64,000 nucleotides of DNA from Prevotellamassilia timonensis (GCF_021531665.1 NZ_JADYUH010000003.1:62001-126000), one strand, 5' to 3'; numbered from the stretch's first letter, positions 43,493 through 53,664 are shown. The notes: generated by a model not told the origin, from the letters alone. Numbers and translations are program-made.

Positions 43493-44041
43493 ATGGCAAA
43501 GATTGAAGAAATTATCCAACTCATCCAATCTACTAAGACAAATGCTCCTCAAGAGAGATGCTTTAGTAAGCACGCCATCATCTATTGCAACCTTGTTTGG
43601 ATTATAGCGTTGCTTTTAGTTTTATTGGTAGGCATGGCATCATTAAAAGCAACAGATTTAAATTCGGAAAGACTGATTTCCATGTTGTCAAATTTCTCAA
43701 TGATATTATCCATTATACTTTCTATTTCATCCATACTCTTTGCATACTTTACTTCACGCGACACAAACAATCAGTATATTGCAATGGGAAAGGCGCTTGA
43801 AGAGGTTAGAGCCGCAGGTTACCAGTCAATAATCAACAATTCCGATCTTCTTTCACAAGTAGAATCTATTGCAAGAGATGTTAGTGTGTTAAATAGCAAA
43901 TATGACCTCAATGCAATACTGAGTCAATATCCAATTGGAACTTCTACAACAATGAGTAAAGATGCAGATATTCAAGGAATAAGTAATTCAACTAGTCAAT
44001 TACAAAAATCCATATATAGTCCCCAAGATTCTCCAATCTAA
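43493..44041 (+). CDS. Hypothetical two-helix membrane protein
   Basis: 182 residues. Two membrane segments are clear: IIYCNLVWIIALLLVLLVGM (about 28-48) and LSNFSMILSIILSISSILFA (about 64-85). A soluble C-terminal tail follows, with a probable helix IARDVSVLNSKYDLNAIL. No family is recognised. It is linked to the gene before it and AT-rich like its neighbours. Confidence 0.6.
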   Translation: MAKIEEIIQLIQSTKTNAPQERCFSKHAIIYCNLVWIIALLLVLLVGMASLKATDLNSERLISMLSNFSMILSIILSISSILFAYFTSRDTNNQYIAMGKALEEVRAAGYQSIINNSDLLSQVESIARDVSVLNSKYDLNAILSQYPIGTSTTMSKDADIQGISNSTSQLQKSIYSPQDSPI

Positions 44042-44073
44042 TGTTAAAAGAAACGTCCAAACTTTAATACACT

Positions 44074-44105
44074 CCATTATAGGCCAGGAAAAGTGCCTAT
44101 AATGG
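44074..44105 (+). terminator. Perfect 11-bp hairpin, possible terminator or junction
   Basis: CCATTATAGGC / GCCTATAATGG around a 10-base loop. There is no T-run after it, so a terminator role is unsure. It separates the non-sugar genes from the glycan genes. Confidence 0.45.
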
Positions 44106-44166
44106 TGGTATGCCTAAAATTGAGTGTTTATATATGTAGTACCAAAATTTCTTATAGCATCCAGAT

Positions 44167-44778
44167 ATGATACGAACTGAGAAAGAATTAGAGTTTTATA
44201 TTAGGGCTGACTACATGATGAATAGAGGTTATTTCAAACCCTCGTTCAAGCAGAGGTTACGGGAATTTTTTTTCCCTGATTACATAATGGATTATCTAAT
44301 TTCCATGAGGAAGGTGGACTATTATTCAAATCGGGGAGGTTATTTATTGGTAATCAATAAGATAAAATTTAGAAGACTATCTGTAAAACTCGGGTTTAGC
44401 ATTCCTCCAGGTGTTTTTGGATACGGTCTCATCTTACCACACTATGGAACGATTGTTGTTGGCCCAAATAATAAAATTGGTAATTATGCTGTTTTACATA
44501 CATCAACATGTATTACATCTAGACCCAAATCTATTGGAGATAACTTTTATCTTTCAACAGGAGCAAAAGTAATTACTGGGGAGGATCTAGGAGATAATAT
44601 TATGATTTCTGCTAATTCTGTTGTTATTAAAGGCTGTATTGATGGAAATGCTCTACTTGTGGGTGCACCTGCTTATAGAAAGAAAACTATTCCAGCTTGG
44701 TTTGAATATCAAGGAAATACCAATACAATTAATAGAATATTATTAGTGGAGCGTCTAAGAAAGTCTATTGGCTTATAA
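44167..44778 (+). CDS. Hexapeptide-repeat O-acetyltransferase (serine acetyltransferase-like)
   Basis: 203 residues. An alpha-helical N-terminus (LEFYIRADYMMNRG) is followed by left-handed beta-helix hexapeptides from about residue 88 (YGLILPHYGTIVVGPNNKIG, SIGDNFYLSTGAKVITGED, ALLVGAPAYRKK). Such CysE-like proteins in capsule loci usually acetylate a sugar. The paralogue at 50781 has the same plan. This copy lacks one hexapeptide turn near residue 120. Confidence 0.82.
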   Translation: MIRTEKELEFYIRADYMMNRGYFKPSFKQRLREFFFPDYIMDYLISMRKVDYYSNRGGYLLVINKIKFRRLSVKLGFSIPPGVFGYGLILPHYGTIVVGPNNKIGNYAVLHTSTCITSRPKSIGDNFYLSTGAKVITGEDLGDNIMISANSVVIKGCIDGNALLVGAPAYRKKTIPAWFEYQGNTNTINRILLVERLRKSIGL

Positions 44779-44792
44779 TTGATCTTTACAAT

Positions 44793-46142
44793 ATGGGTGC
44801 AAGTAACAAAATAATAGAAAAAATTAAAAAAGCCATTACTAAAGGTTCGGAACGATCCGTAAAGGCGAAGAAGAACATCATAAGGATGTTATTCCTTAAA
44901 GGCGGAAATATTCTAATTGGATTGCTGCTAGTTCCGATGACTATAAAATATGTTGATAGTGAGAATTATGGAATTTGGCTTACATTAAGCGCTATGGTTT
45001 CTTGGATGAGCTTCTTTAATGTAGGACTCAACAATGGTCTAAAGAACAACCTTGGAGAGGCACTTGCAAAGGGTGATATTAATCTTGGGAAAAAGTATGT
45101 AAGTACTACATATGCATTGTTATGTCTCATTTTTATACCATTAATGCTAATTATTCTATTTATTGCTCCTTTTATTAATTGGAATTCTGTTCTTAATATT
45201 TCTGACTCTGTAGGCAATAGTTTATTAGCTGCTATTTGTATTATTGTAGTATACTTTTGTCTTAATTTTATTCTATCTACAATTAATATGGTTCTTCAAG
45301 CAGATCAGAATCCTGCTGGAGCATCAGCAAGAGATTTAGTTCAGCAAGTATTATCACTTACAATCATTTGGATATTGACACTAACAACACAAGGAAGCTT
45401 ACTGAAGTTGTGTGTCGCTTTATGTGCATCTCCATTAATAATCTCAAGTATCTTTAATATCACTTTGTTTTCAGGACGGTATAAAGCAATAGCACCTTCG
45501 ATTAAAAGCATTGATTTTAAAGTAGCACCCTCTCTTCTGAACCTAGGGGCTAAATTTTTTGTTATTCAAATAGCGGGGATAATTCAATATCAGATGTCCA
45601 ATTTTCTTATTTTAAGATATATTGGGGCTACTGAGGTGACAGCATACAATATTGTATATAAGTATATAAGCGTTCTATGGATGGTTTGGTCAATTATGAC
45701 AACCCCAATTTGGGCTGCAGTGACAGATGCTGTAACTAAAAAAGATTTTGACTGGATTCGTAACACTAAAAAAAAATACTTGAAATTATTAGTCTTATTT
45801 ACAATCGGTGGTGTACTAATGGTTATTATCTCTCCTTGGGTTTACAAAATATGGATAGGTAATTCAGTATCAATTACACCAATTCTTTCAATATTTGTAT
45901 TTCTATATATTTGGGTAATGATGTTTGGAAATGTATTTGTTTGCATCCTTAATGGAGCTGGCAAACTAAACCTTCAGATGTATTCTTGCCTTATTTCTCC
46001 AATAGTATTTTTGGCTGGTTTTTATATATGCAATAATGTATTTAACCTAGGAGTAATTTCTGTGATTATTGCTTCTATTATATCAAATTTTAATGGCTTT
46101 TTGATAGCGCCGATACAATGCCGCAATTTTCTCCGCAAATAA
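44793..46142 (+). CDS. wzx: Wzx-type polysaccharide flippase
   Basis: 449 residues with about 12 hydrophobic segments. NILIGLLLVPMTIKYVDSEN and YGIWLTLSAMVSWMSFFNVG near the N-terminus are typical of the PST/MATE-like family. It should move lipid-linked repeat units across the inner membrane. The gene is strongly AT-rich, common for Wzx genes. It starts 14 bases after the acetyltransferase gene. Confidence 0.88.
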   Translation: MGASNKIIEKIKKAITKGSERSVKAKKNIIRMLFLKGGNILIGLLLVPMTIKYVDSENYGIWLTLSAMVSWMSFFNVGLNNGLKNNLGEALAKGDINLGKKYVSTTYALLCLIFIPLMLIILFIAPFINWNSVLNISDSVGNSLLAAICIIVVYFCLNFILSTINMVLQADQNPAGASARDLVQQVLSLTIIWILTLTTQGSLLKLCVALCASPLIISSIFNITLFSGRYKAIAPSIKSIDFKVAPSLLNLGAKFFVIQIAGIIQYQMSNFLILRYIGATEVTAYNIVYKYISVLWMVWSIMTTPIWAAVTDAVTKKDFDWIRNTKKKYLKLLVLFTIGGVLMVIISPWVYKIWIGNSVSITPILSIFVFLYIWVMMFGNVFVCILNGAGKLNLQMYSCLISPIVFLAGFYICNNVFNLGVISVIIASIISNFNGFLIAPIQCRNFLRK

Positions 46143-46151
46143 TTATCTATT

Positions 46152-47426
46152 ATGAATATACTTTGGATTTCAAATATAGTACTGCCTGAAGCTTTATCTC
46201 TTTTAAGAATCAACAATTCTCTGAAGGGGACTGGAGGTTGGATGATTGGTGCAGCGAATTCTATTGTTAGAGATTCTTCGATTAAGCTATATATTGCGTC
46301 GCCTACAGACAGAGTATCTGATTTGGTGGAACTCAAAGGCGAAAAGATTATTTATCTTCTTTTCCCTTTGGGTTCAGGTAATCACAAATATAATTCGGCT
46401 TTTGAATCTTATTTTCTAAGCATTAAAAACAAAGTAAGACCTGATATTGTACATATTCATGGAACAGAGTTTTCTCATAGTCTTGCATATGTAAAGGCCT
46501 GCGGTTCTGATCACGTTGTGGCCTCTATCCAAGGTATGACTTCAGTTTTTGCTAGATTCAAAACGGCAGGATTATCGATTGGGGATATTGTGAATTACCT
46601 TTCATTATCGGATATTTTATTGAGACAATCCTTGTTTCATAAGGTAAAAGATCTTAAGGTGTGTGGAGAAAGTGAAATTGCTTTAATTAAGGAATTGAAG
46701 CACGTGATAGGACGCACAACTTGGGATAAAGCTAACACATGGGCTATTAATCAAAAAATCAAATACCATTTTTGCAATGAGACTTTGCGCCCAGAGTTCT
46801 ACACTGGTGAATGTTGGTCTTATAAAAATTGTGAGAGACATACTATTTTTTGTAATCAACCGACTAACACTAATAAGGGATTCCACCAACTTCTAAAAGC
46901 ACTCCCTTTGGTAGTGAAACAATTTCCTGATACAAAAGTCTATCTTTCAGGGATAAAGGCTTTAAAGGGGGACTCAATTAAGCATAGATTAATTGAAACT
47001 GGTTATGTAAAATATCTTAGAAAACAAATTATTAAGGCTGGTCTAGAGAAACATTTAATCTTTCTTGGTCCACTAAATGCCGAGCAAATGAGACAACAAT
47101 ATCTAAAAGCCAATGTATTCGTCAGTCCGTCCACTATTGAAAACAGTCCGAACTCAGTTGGAGAGGCTCAAATTTTGGGTACACCAGTTATTTCCTCATA
47201 TGTTGGTGGTATTTCTGATATGATAGAAAATAATGTAACTGGATTTCTATATCGTTTTGAGGAAACAAATATATTAGCATATATAATCTGTAAAATATTT
47301 GCTGGAGATGTTGATTTAGAAAATATGTCGCTCAATGAAATTCGAGTAGCAAAACAGCGACATGATCCAAGCATTAATACCGATACTTTACTAAAGATAT
47401 ATAACGACATTATTCAAAATGGCTAA
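46152..47426 (+). CDS. GT4-family glycosyltransferase
   Basis: 424 residues, GT-B fold. The N-terminal half has DIVHIHGTEFSHSLAYVKAC. The C-terminal donor site has VFVSPSTIENSPNSVGEAQILGTPVIS (the E..E pair), typical of GT4. Donor and acceptor sugars are unknown. It overlaps the next gene by 8 bases. Confidence 0.87.
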   Translation: MNILWISNIVLPEALSLLRINNSLKGTGGWMIGAANSIVRDSSIKLYIASPTDRVSDLVELKGEKIIYLLFPLGSGNHKYNSAFESYFLSIKNKVRPDIVHIHGTEFSHSLAYVKACGSDHVVASIQGMTSVFARFKTAGLSIGDIVNYLSLSDILLRQSLFHKVKDLKVCGESEIALIKELKHVIGRTTWDKANTWAINQKIKYHFCNETLRPEFYTGECWSYKNCERHTIFCNQPTNTNKGFHQLLKALPLVVKQFPDTKVYLSGIKALKGDSIKHRLIETGYVKYLRKQIIKAGLEKHLIFLGPLNAEQMRQQYLKANVFVSPSTIENSPNSVGEAQILGTPVISSYVGGISDMIENNVTGFLYRFEETNILAYIICKIFAGDVDLENMSLNEIRVAKQRHDPSINTDTLLKIYNDIIQNG

Positions 47427-48729
47427 TATAAAAAATGCACCTCACGTTGTTTGGATGTTTTATGGCATCTTGCTTTACGAGATAGCTGGATTGGGATCGT
47501 TGTTTTTTTCATGGTCCAACTATTTGTGTATGCTTGGTGTAATAATTACTATTATTGCCTTTACACGTGCCCCAAAATTGCCAATACCTGTGGCTGCGAA
47601 GGTTAGTGTCACACTCCTTTATGCCACAATAGTATTTATGGTTTGTCGTGGTTCATTAATTGGGAATACTCCACATCTTTATGGAGAGGGACCGCTTCCA
47701 AATAGTTCCATGTATGACATAATTCGTTTTTTTCTCGTTAATCCTTATTCTACGTTTGCAATACTATTTCCGTTCGTCATATTGGTTGATTGGAGAATAG
47801 ATGAATTCATGTATTTAAGAAAAATAGCACTTGTTTCCTCCTTTGCGTCTATTGTTGCCTACTTTGTTTTTAAAGATTACATAGCATTAGCTGACGAATT
47901 CGGTAGAACACAATTCGCAAATGCAAGTGGTTTTGTCTCTGTTCGTAGTCTTGCCAATCAAATATTTGTTGGATTGGGAGCTGTGCTATGTATGTCTTGG
48001 TCATTTCAATACTTAATTCAGAAAAAGATTTATTGGATTCTGTTATTGATATTATTCTTAAACTTTTTTTGTCATGTGTCTGGTGGTGGTCGTGGTAATT
48101 CGGTAATTGCTTTGGGGTATATTCTTTTGTTTTTCTTATTCCTTTACAATAGTTCAAAATCAGGATATATTAGAAGAAGTAAAATACGGTCAGTATTTGC
48201 TGTTCTATTTGTCGCTTTTGTAGTTGTTGTCTATTACCTTGCAACAAAAACCTCTTTTCTTGATTTATTGATTAGTCGTACTTTCGAGGGTGGTGATATT
48301 AATGCAGGTCTCAGAGAATCTTCCCGCGAAGAGTATATGGGTGCAATGATTCAAGATTTTAATACTGATTTTTTAAGTTGGATTTTCGGTCGAGGTGTAA
48401 ATGGCTGTTATTCATTAGGAAAAAATAATCTTCGTAGTTCATTAGAATGGGGATACATGTGGCTGATTCTTAAGGGTGGTGTTATCTATTTAGTATTATA
48501 TGTCTATATCCTCATCAAAGCCTTTGCCAATGGATATCGAAAGTCAAAAAATGCTCTCGCCAGATCATTAGGTTTTCTGTGCTTGGTTCAGGTTCTGTTA
48601 TTAGTTCCGTTTGGGTTACCTACGGTTTCCATACAGTGCTTGTTAGTATGGCATTCTGTACGTTTATTAAACTCCCCTACTTTCTTGAATCTTTCCGATA
48701 GCGAAGTACATCGAATGATTAATAAATAA
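47419..48729 (+). CDS. wzy: Wzy-type polysaccharide polymerase
   Basis: 436 residues with 10 or more membrane segments and a large outer loop near residues 270-340 containing GDINAGLRESSREEY and SWIFGRGVNGCYSLG. This layout is that of O-antigen polymerases, which link repeat units in the periplasm. Such proteins share little sequence, so the call rests on topology and context. Confidence 0.78.
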   Translation: MANIKNAPHVVWMFYGILLYEIAGLGSLFFSWSNYLCMLGVIITIIAFTRAPKLPIPVAAKVSVTLLYATIVFMVCRGSLIGNTPHLYGEGPLPNSSMYDIIRFFLVNPYSTFAILFPFVILVDWRIDEFMYLRKIALVSSFASIVAYFVFKDYIALADEFGRTQFANASGFVSVRSLANQIFVGLGAVLCMSWSFQYLIQKKIYWILLLILFLNFFCHVSGGGRGNSVIALGYILLFFLFLYNSSKSGYIRRSKIRSVFAVLFVAFVVVVYYLATKTSFLDLLISRTFEGGDINAGLRESSREEYMGAMIQDFNTDFLSWIFGRGVNGCYSLGKNNLRSSLEWGYMWLILKGGVIYLVLYVYILIKAFANGYRKSKNALARSLGFLCLVQVLLLVPFGLPTVSIQCLLVWHSVRLLNSPTFLNLSDSEVHRMINK

Positions 48730-48740
48730 ATAAAAATATA

Positions 48741-49883
48741 ATGAGCACATTTTATGTAATTTCTAAATCCTATGACCCAGGATCTGCATCCACTAATCAT
48801 GCTTTGTCATTTATTCGAGGTTTTGATGCAATAGGTATTAAGGCTAAGTGGGTGTTCATTTTTCCTAATGAGAAATGTTCAAAGGTAGATTTTGAGTTTA
48901 AGAACATCTCCGTTGAATACCTATGGTCTGATAGATGCTGCCATCATAAATATTTGCGACAAATCTATAAGCACTACTCATATGGCATGTTTTTCTATCG
49001 AGCCTTAAAGAAAGGTGATACTGTTCTGTTATTAGGATCGAATGTTTATCTCCGTAAGTTGTCGAATCGTAAGGATATCCGTGTTTTCCATGAACTTACT
49101 GAGCATCCCGATGTGGGCAAGATGTCACGACTTCCTATTTTTACTACTAAGATGTATTTGAAATGGGTTAAGAAAGTTGATGGACTTTTTGTCATCACAA
49201 ATGCTTTGAAAGATTATTTCGTGGCTCAAGGGGTGGAAGGAAAATTAGTTCATGTGATAAATATGGTAGTGGATGATGAGCGATTCAAGGGGGTAGAGAA
49301 AACAAAAGTTGACTATCCATACATTGCTTATTGTGGTAATGCGTCCAATACAAAGGACGGTGTGGATGATCTAATACGTGCTTTTGCTATTGTATCCAAA
49401 CAGATTGATAATGTCCGTCTTCGCATCATAGGTCCAAAGCCTGTAAAAGGTAGCGTGAATGACCTACTTGTAAAAGAACTAGATATTGTAGATCGTGTTG
49501 ATTTTGTCGGTTGCGTATCTCCCTCTGAGATGCCTCAACTTCTTGTTAATGCGCAGATTGTAGCTTTGGCACGTCCTGATAGTCTTCAGAATACTTATGG
49601 ATTCCCTACTAAGATGGGAGAGTACTTGCTCTCGGGTAATCCAGTATGCGTAACTGCAGTGGGTGACATTCCTCTTTTCTTGGCTCATCAACAAACTGCA
49701 ATGTTGTCAGCTTGTGGGGACTATGAAGCTTTTGCAACGAATCTCATTTGGTGTCTTGAACATATTGAAGAGGCAAGGCAGATTGGGTTGAGAGGGAGAG
49801 AAGTTGCCCGACATAACTTTAACTATCTAACAGAATCTCAAAAAATATTGGATGTAATTTTTCCTAAAAAGAAGCAACAATGA
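48741..49883 (+). CDS. GT4-family glycosyltransferase
   Basis: 380 residues. Start FYVISKSYDPGSASTNHALS; middle YIAYCGNASNTKDGVDDLIRAF; donor-site region LARPDSLQNTYGFPTKMGEYLLSGNPVCVT fits a GT-B glycosyltransferase. The sugar is unknown. It overlaps the TupA-like gene by 4 bases. Confidence 0.82.
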   Translation: MSTFYVISKSYDPGSASTNHALSFIRGFDAIGIKAKWVFIFPNEKCSKVDFEFKNISVEYLWSDRCCHHKYLRQIYKHYSYGMFFYRALKKGDTVLLLGSNVYLRKLSNRKDIRVFHELTEHPDVGKMSRLPIFTTKMYLKWVKKVDGLFVITNALKDYFVAQGVEGKLVHVINMVVDDERFKGVEKTKVDYPYIAYCGNASNTKDGVDDLIRAFAIVSKQIDNVRLRIIGPKPVKGSVNDLLVKELDIVDRVDFVGCVSPSEMPQLLVNAQIVALARPDSLQNTYGFPTKMGEYLLSGNPVCVTAVGDIPLFLAHQQTAMLSACGDYEAFATNLIWCLEHIEEARQIGLRGREVARHNFNYLTESQKILDVIFPKKKQQ

Positions 49884-50788
49884 TACATTTCAGAAGAGTT
49901 TTAATAGTTTTATTGAATAAGGCATCCTGCGTATTTCCAGATAGATTTTATTTATGGATGCAGTTCTATCTTCGTATGGGGTATTCTTTTAATCTTGATA
50001 ATCCAAGGACTTTGAGCGAAAAGATTCAATGGCTTAAGTTAAACTATAAAAATCCATTATATCCGTCTCTTGTAGATAAATATCTGGTAAAGGATATTGT
50101 GGCTGGAATTATCGGTAAAGACCACATCATCCCGACCATTGGTGTTTGGGATAATCCCGAGAGTATAGAGTGGGATAAATTGCCTGAGCAATTCGTATTG
50201 AAAACGACACATGGTGGGGGAAATAGCGGGGTTGTGATATGTAAAGACAAGAGTCTGATAGATAAGCAGCAGGTTATTGATAAACTGAAGAAGTCTCTGA
50301 AACAAGATATCTATAAAACTTTCAGAGAGTGGCCGTATAAGAATGTAAACAAGCGAATTATCGCGGAGAAATATATGGAGCAAGAAGATGGCTCGCCTTT
50401 AATAGATTATAAGTTTTTCTGTTTTAACGGAGAACCGAAATACGTATATTTATCTCAATACTCACATGGTAATGATAAAGATATATCTTGTTTTTTGGAT
50501 TTGACATGGTCACAAGCACCTTTCCAAAGAAAAGGTGAAAAGATAGCGAGTGTCATTCCAACGAAGCCTGAATTATTTTCCGAAATGACAGAAATGGCGA
50601 AATTCTTATCAAAAGAGTTTCCGTTCGTTAGAGTTGATCTATATGAAATCAACAACAAGGTGTTTTTCTCTGAGTTGACATTTTACCCGAGTAGCGGAAT
50701 GCAACCTTATGAACCTATTGAATGGGATAAGAAACTTGGTGATTTGTTAGTCCTTCCAGAACCACTAAACTATAATCAGTATGATTAA
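49880..50788 (+). CDS. TupA-like ATP-grasp protein
   Basis: 302 residues. NPRTLSEKIQWLKLNYKNPLY, YLVKDIV, FVLKTTHGGGNSGVVICKDK, IAEKYMEQEDGSPLIDYKFFCFNGEP and FSELTFYPSSGMQPYEP are the TupA-like ATP-grasp signature. These proteins are found in polysaccharide loci and are thought to join an amino acid or similar group to a sugar. It overlaps its neighbours on both sides. Confidence 0.87.
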   Translation: MIHFRRVLIVLLNKASCVFPDRFYLWMQFYLRMGYSFNLDNPRTLSEKIQWLKLNYKNPLYPSLVDKYLVKDIVAGIIGKDHIIPTIGVWDNPESIEWDKLPEQFVLKTTHGGGNSGVVICKDKSLIDKQQVIDKLKKSLKQDIYKTFREWPYKNVNKRIIAEKYMEQEDGSPLIDYKFFCFNGEPKYVYLSQYSHGNDKDISCFLDLTWSQAPFQRKGEKIASVIPTKPELFSEMTEMAKFLSKEFPFVRVDLYEINNKVFFSELTFYPSSGMQPYEPIEWDKKLGDLLVLPEPLNYNQYD

Positions 50789-51362
50789 GTCAAAAACAGA
50801 TCTATCATATTACATTGAGCAGGATAGGCTTATGAATGGTTATCCTGCCAGAAGAGGTTTTTGTGAGATTATCAAAAATATGTTTTTCCCTAATGCTGTT
50901 TCACATCTGCGTTATTTAAGGAAATTGGAGTACTTTACAAATGTACATACTTTTTGGGGTAGATATTTGAAAGCATATTATGACCTTAAACTTCGCATCT
51001 CAGCTAGGAAATTAGGATACTATATTGGTGTGAATTCTTGTGGACCTGGTTTGTCTCTCCCTCATTATGGTACAGTCATAATAAGCGCAGAAGCAAAGTT
51101 AGGTAAAAATTGTAGAGTCCATGCTTGCGTAAATATAGGAAGAAGCGCAGGAAAGAAGAAAGCACCTCAAATAGGGGACAATGTGTATATTGGACCAAGT
51201 TGTGTGTTATTCGGTGATATTCATATTGCCAACAATATAACTATTGGAGCTAATGCTACTGTAAACAAGTCTTTTGAACAAGAGAATGTTGTTATAGCAG
51301 GTACACCTGCGCGAATTGTCAAAACAGACTATCCCAGTTGGATTGAATTCAATAAAGATTAG
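50781..51362 (+). CDS. Hexapeptide-repeat acetyltransferase (serine acetyltransferase-like)
   Basis: 193 residues. It shares its opening with the gene at 44167 (TDLSYYIEQDRLMNG). The beta-helix has PGLSLPHYGTVIISAEAKLG, CRVHACVNIGRSAG, PQIGDNVYIGPSCVLFGDI and VVIAGTPARIVK. It has a full set of hexapeptides, in contrast to its paralogue. It likely acetylates a capsule sugar. Confidence 0.87.
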   Translation: MIKSKTDLSYYIEQDRLMNGYPARRGFCEIIKNMFFPNAVSHLRYLRKLEYFTNVHTFWGRYLKAYYDLKLRISARKLGYYIGVNSCGPGLSLPHYGTVIISAEAKLGKNCRVHACVNIGRSAGKKKAPQIGDNVYIGPSCVLFGDIHIANNITIGANATVNKSFEQENVVIAGTPARIVKTDYPSWIEFNKD

Positions 51363-51370
51363 ACAAATAT

Positions 51371-52492
51371 ATGAAAATACTAATAGTAGCATATAATTAT
51401 CCCAGTAAATACTGTAGTGCAGACTTTGTCTTTGTAAAAATGTTGGTTGATGAGTTTGCACGCAAAGGCCATGAGTGTGTCGTGCTGGCTCCTCATAGCG
51501 TAAGCCATCATAAATGTCTGCATCACGGCATCGAAGAATATGCTGTAGGAGACAATGTTGTGAAGGTTGTCAGACCCAATTATATTTCAACCTCCAGTCT
51601 TACAATAGGCAAATATTACATCTCTAATGAACTCCACAAACTGGTTGTTCGCCATGCACTACGGCATTTGAAGTTTAAGCCCGATGTGGTTTATTGCCAT
51701 TTTTGGAAACAAGGCATCGAAGCTTTTCCTTTCGCAAAGAAACATGAATTGCCACTCTTTGTTGCGTCTGGAGAATGTGAGATATTCGAGGATAACAGAA
51801 AAGGAGAACTGAAGGCGTTTTGTGATTATGTCAGAGGAGTAGTATGCGTATCAACGAAAAATAAAGATGAAAGTGTCAGTCTGAACCTTGCGAAGCCAGA
51901 AGATTGCATCGTTGTCCCCAATTCCATTGACAATAGTCTTTTCCGGAAGCGGGATAAGGCAGAATGCCGCAGGGAACTTGGATTGCCCTTGGATAAAACA
52001 ATTATCGCTTTTGTCGGTTGGTTCGTTGACCGCAAAGGCAGTTTGCGTGTATCAAAGGCCATAGAGGAAATACCTGAAAATGACGTATATTCCATCTTCA
52101 TAGGTGAAGGCCCGGAAGAGCCTAAAAATCCAAATATCTTGTTCAAGGGAAAGGTATTGCATGATAAGGTTCCATTGTTTCTGAATGCAGCCGATGTCTT
52201 CGTGCTTCCTACACTTCAGGAGGGGTGCTGCAATGCTGTGGTTGAGGCCATGGCATGTGGCTTGCCTGTTATCTCATCAAATCTTCCATTCAATTGGGAT
52301 GTACTCAATAAGGATAATTCCATCATGGTGGATCCTCTCAATGTGGAAGAAATCAGGCAGGCTATCATCAAACTGCGCGACAATGTGCGGTTACGTTCAG
52401 AAATGAGCAGTGCCGCGCTTGAAATGGCCAAGGAGCTAACTATTCAGGAACGGGCTCATAAGATTATTTCATTTATGCAGGAACGTATGTAG
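51371..52492 (+). CDS. GT4-family glycosyltransferase
   Basis: 373 residues. ILIVAYNYPSKYCSADFVFV, VVYCHFWKQGIEAFPFAKKH, IVPNSIDNSLFRKRDK, IIAFVGWFVDRKGSLRV and FVLPTLQEGCCNAVVEAMACGLPVISS, the last with the E..E donor site. From here on the base composition is less AT-rich. Confidence 0.9.
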   Translation: MKILIVAYNYPSKYCSADFVFVKMLVDEFARKGHECVVLAPHSVSHHKCLHHGIEEYAVGDNVVKVVRPNYISTSSLTIGKYYISNELHKLVVRHALRHLKFKPDVVYCHFWKQGIEAFPFAKKHELPLFVASGECEIFEDNRKGELKAFCDYVRGVVCVSTKNKDESVSLNLAKPEDCIVVPNSIDNSLFRKRDKAECRRELGLPLDKTIIAFVGWFVDRKGSLRVSKAIEEIPENDVYSIFIGEGPEEPKNPNILFKGKVLHDKVPLFLNAADVFVLPTLQEGCCNAVVEAMACGLPVISSNLPFNWDVLNKDNSIMVDPLNVEEIRQAIIKLRDNVRLRSEMSSAALEMAKELTIQERAHKIISFMQERM

Positions 52493-52504
52493 AAAACCAA
52501 GGTT

Positions 52505-53650
52505 ATGAGGATTGCATATTTTTCAAATTATTTCAATCATCACCAAAAGCCTATAGGTGATATTTTTAATACATTGCCAAATGTAGAATACATTTTCGTG
52601 GCAACTGAAAAAATACCTGATTTTAGGGTAAAGTTAGGATACAAGCAAATATCTGCCGACTACGTTATTGATACAACAATATCTAAAGAGAATAAGAAAA
52701 GGGCAATCAATCTTGCGAAAGAAGCGGATGTTGCCATATTCATGGCTGGCGGTCTTGAAGAGTATATTATACCTCGTCTTAAATTAAATAAGCTGACATT
52801 TGAAGTTTCCGAGCGTAGATTCAAACGTGGTTATATCAATATGCTTTCGCCAAATTTGATCAAGCATCAAATAATGTACTTCCTGTTTGGTCGGAAAGCC
52901 CCATTATATCTACTTTGTAGCAGTGCATACGCCGCAAATGACTATAACTTTTTGGGTTCTTATATTGACAGATGTTTCAAATGGGCATACTTCACCCATG
53001 TGGATTGCAATTATTCATTATCTACCAACAGGAATGATGGTTTTGTCAAAATCATGTGGTGTGGAAGATTTATTGACTGGAAGCATCCTGAACTCCCCAT
53101 ATTACTTGCTTCAAGATTGAAAACCATGGGATATCAATTTTCTATTGATATGTATGGAAATGGCAAGTTGTTAAAGGATATGATGGAATTAGCAAAAGAT
53201 AATTCTGTTGATGATGTCGTGCACTTTTGTGGAAACCATCATAATGAGGCAATCCTTGAAGCAATGCGAGCACACCAGATTTATTTGTTTACTTCAGATA
53301 GGAATGAAGGTTGGGGGGCTGTCGCTAACGAGAGTATGAGTAATGGTTGTGCCCTTGTTGGTTCTGAGCAGATAGGCAGTGTACCTTTTCTTGTTGAAGA
53401 CAATATTAACGGACTGATTTATAAAGGAACAGATATTGATTCTTTGACAGAGAAAGTGAAATACCTTCTCGATAATCCTCTTCACTTAGATAGGATACGC
53501 AGAAATGCTGTAAAAACAATGCAAGATGTATGGTCTCCCCAAGTAGCAGCTGAAAGGTTTGTTAGGTTGGCAGAAAATCTTCACTTAGGGAAAAATACTC
53601 CTTATTCCGTTGGTCCTTGTAGTAAAGCAACACCAATTCATAATAATTAA
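52505..53650 (+). CDS. GT4-family glycosyltransferase
   Basis: 381 residues. IAYFSNYFNHHQKPIGDIFN is a frequent start in capsule glycosyltransferases. The donor site is LFTSDRNEGWGAVANESMSNGCALVGSE. Substrate not predictable. It starts 12 bases after the previous gene. Confidence 0.88.
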   Translation: MRIAYFSNYFNHHQKPIGDIFNTLPNVEYIFVATEKIPDFRVKLGYKQISADYVIDTTISKENKKRAINLAKEADVAIFMAGGLEEYIIPRLKLNKLTFEVSERRFKRGYINMLSPNLIKHQIMYFLFGRKAPLYLLCSSAYAANDYNFLGSYIDRCFKWAYFTHVDCNYSLSTNRNDGFVKIMWCGRFIDWKHPELPILLASRLKTMGYQFSIDMYGNGKLLKDMMELAKDNSVDDVVHFCGNHHNEAILEAMRAHQIYLFTSDRNEGWGAVANESMSNGCALVGSEQIGSVPFLVEDNINGLIYKGTDIDSLTEKVKYLLDNPLHLDRIRRNAVKTMQDVWSPQVAAERFVRLAENLHLGKNTPYSVGPCSKATPIHNN

Positions 53651-53664
53651 TACATTTATAAGCT

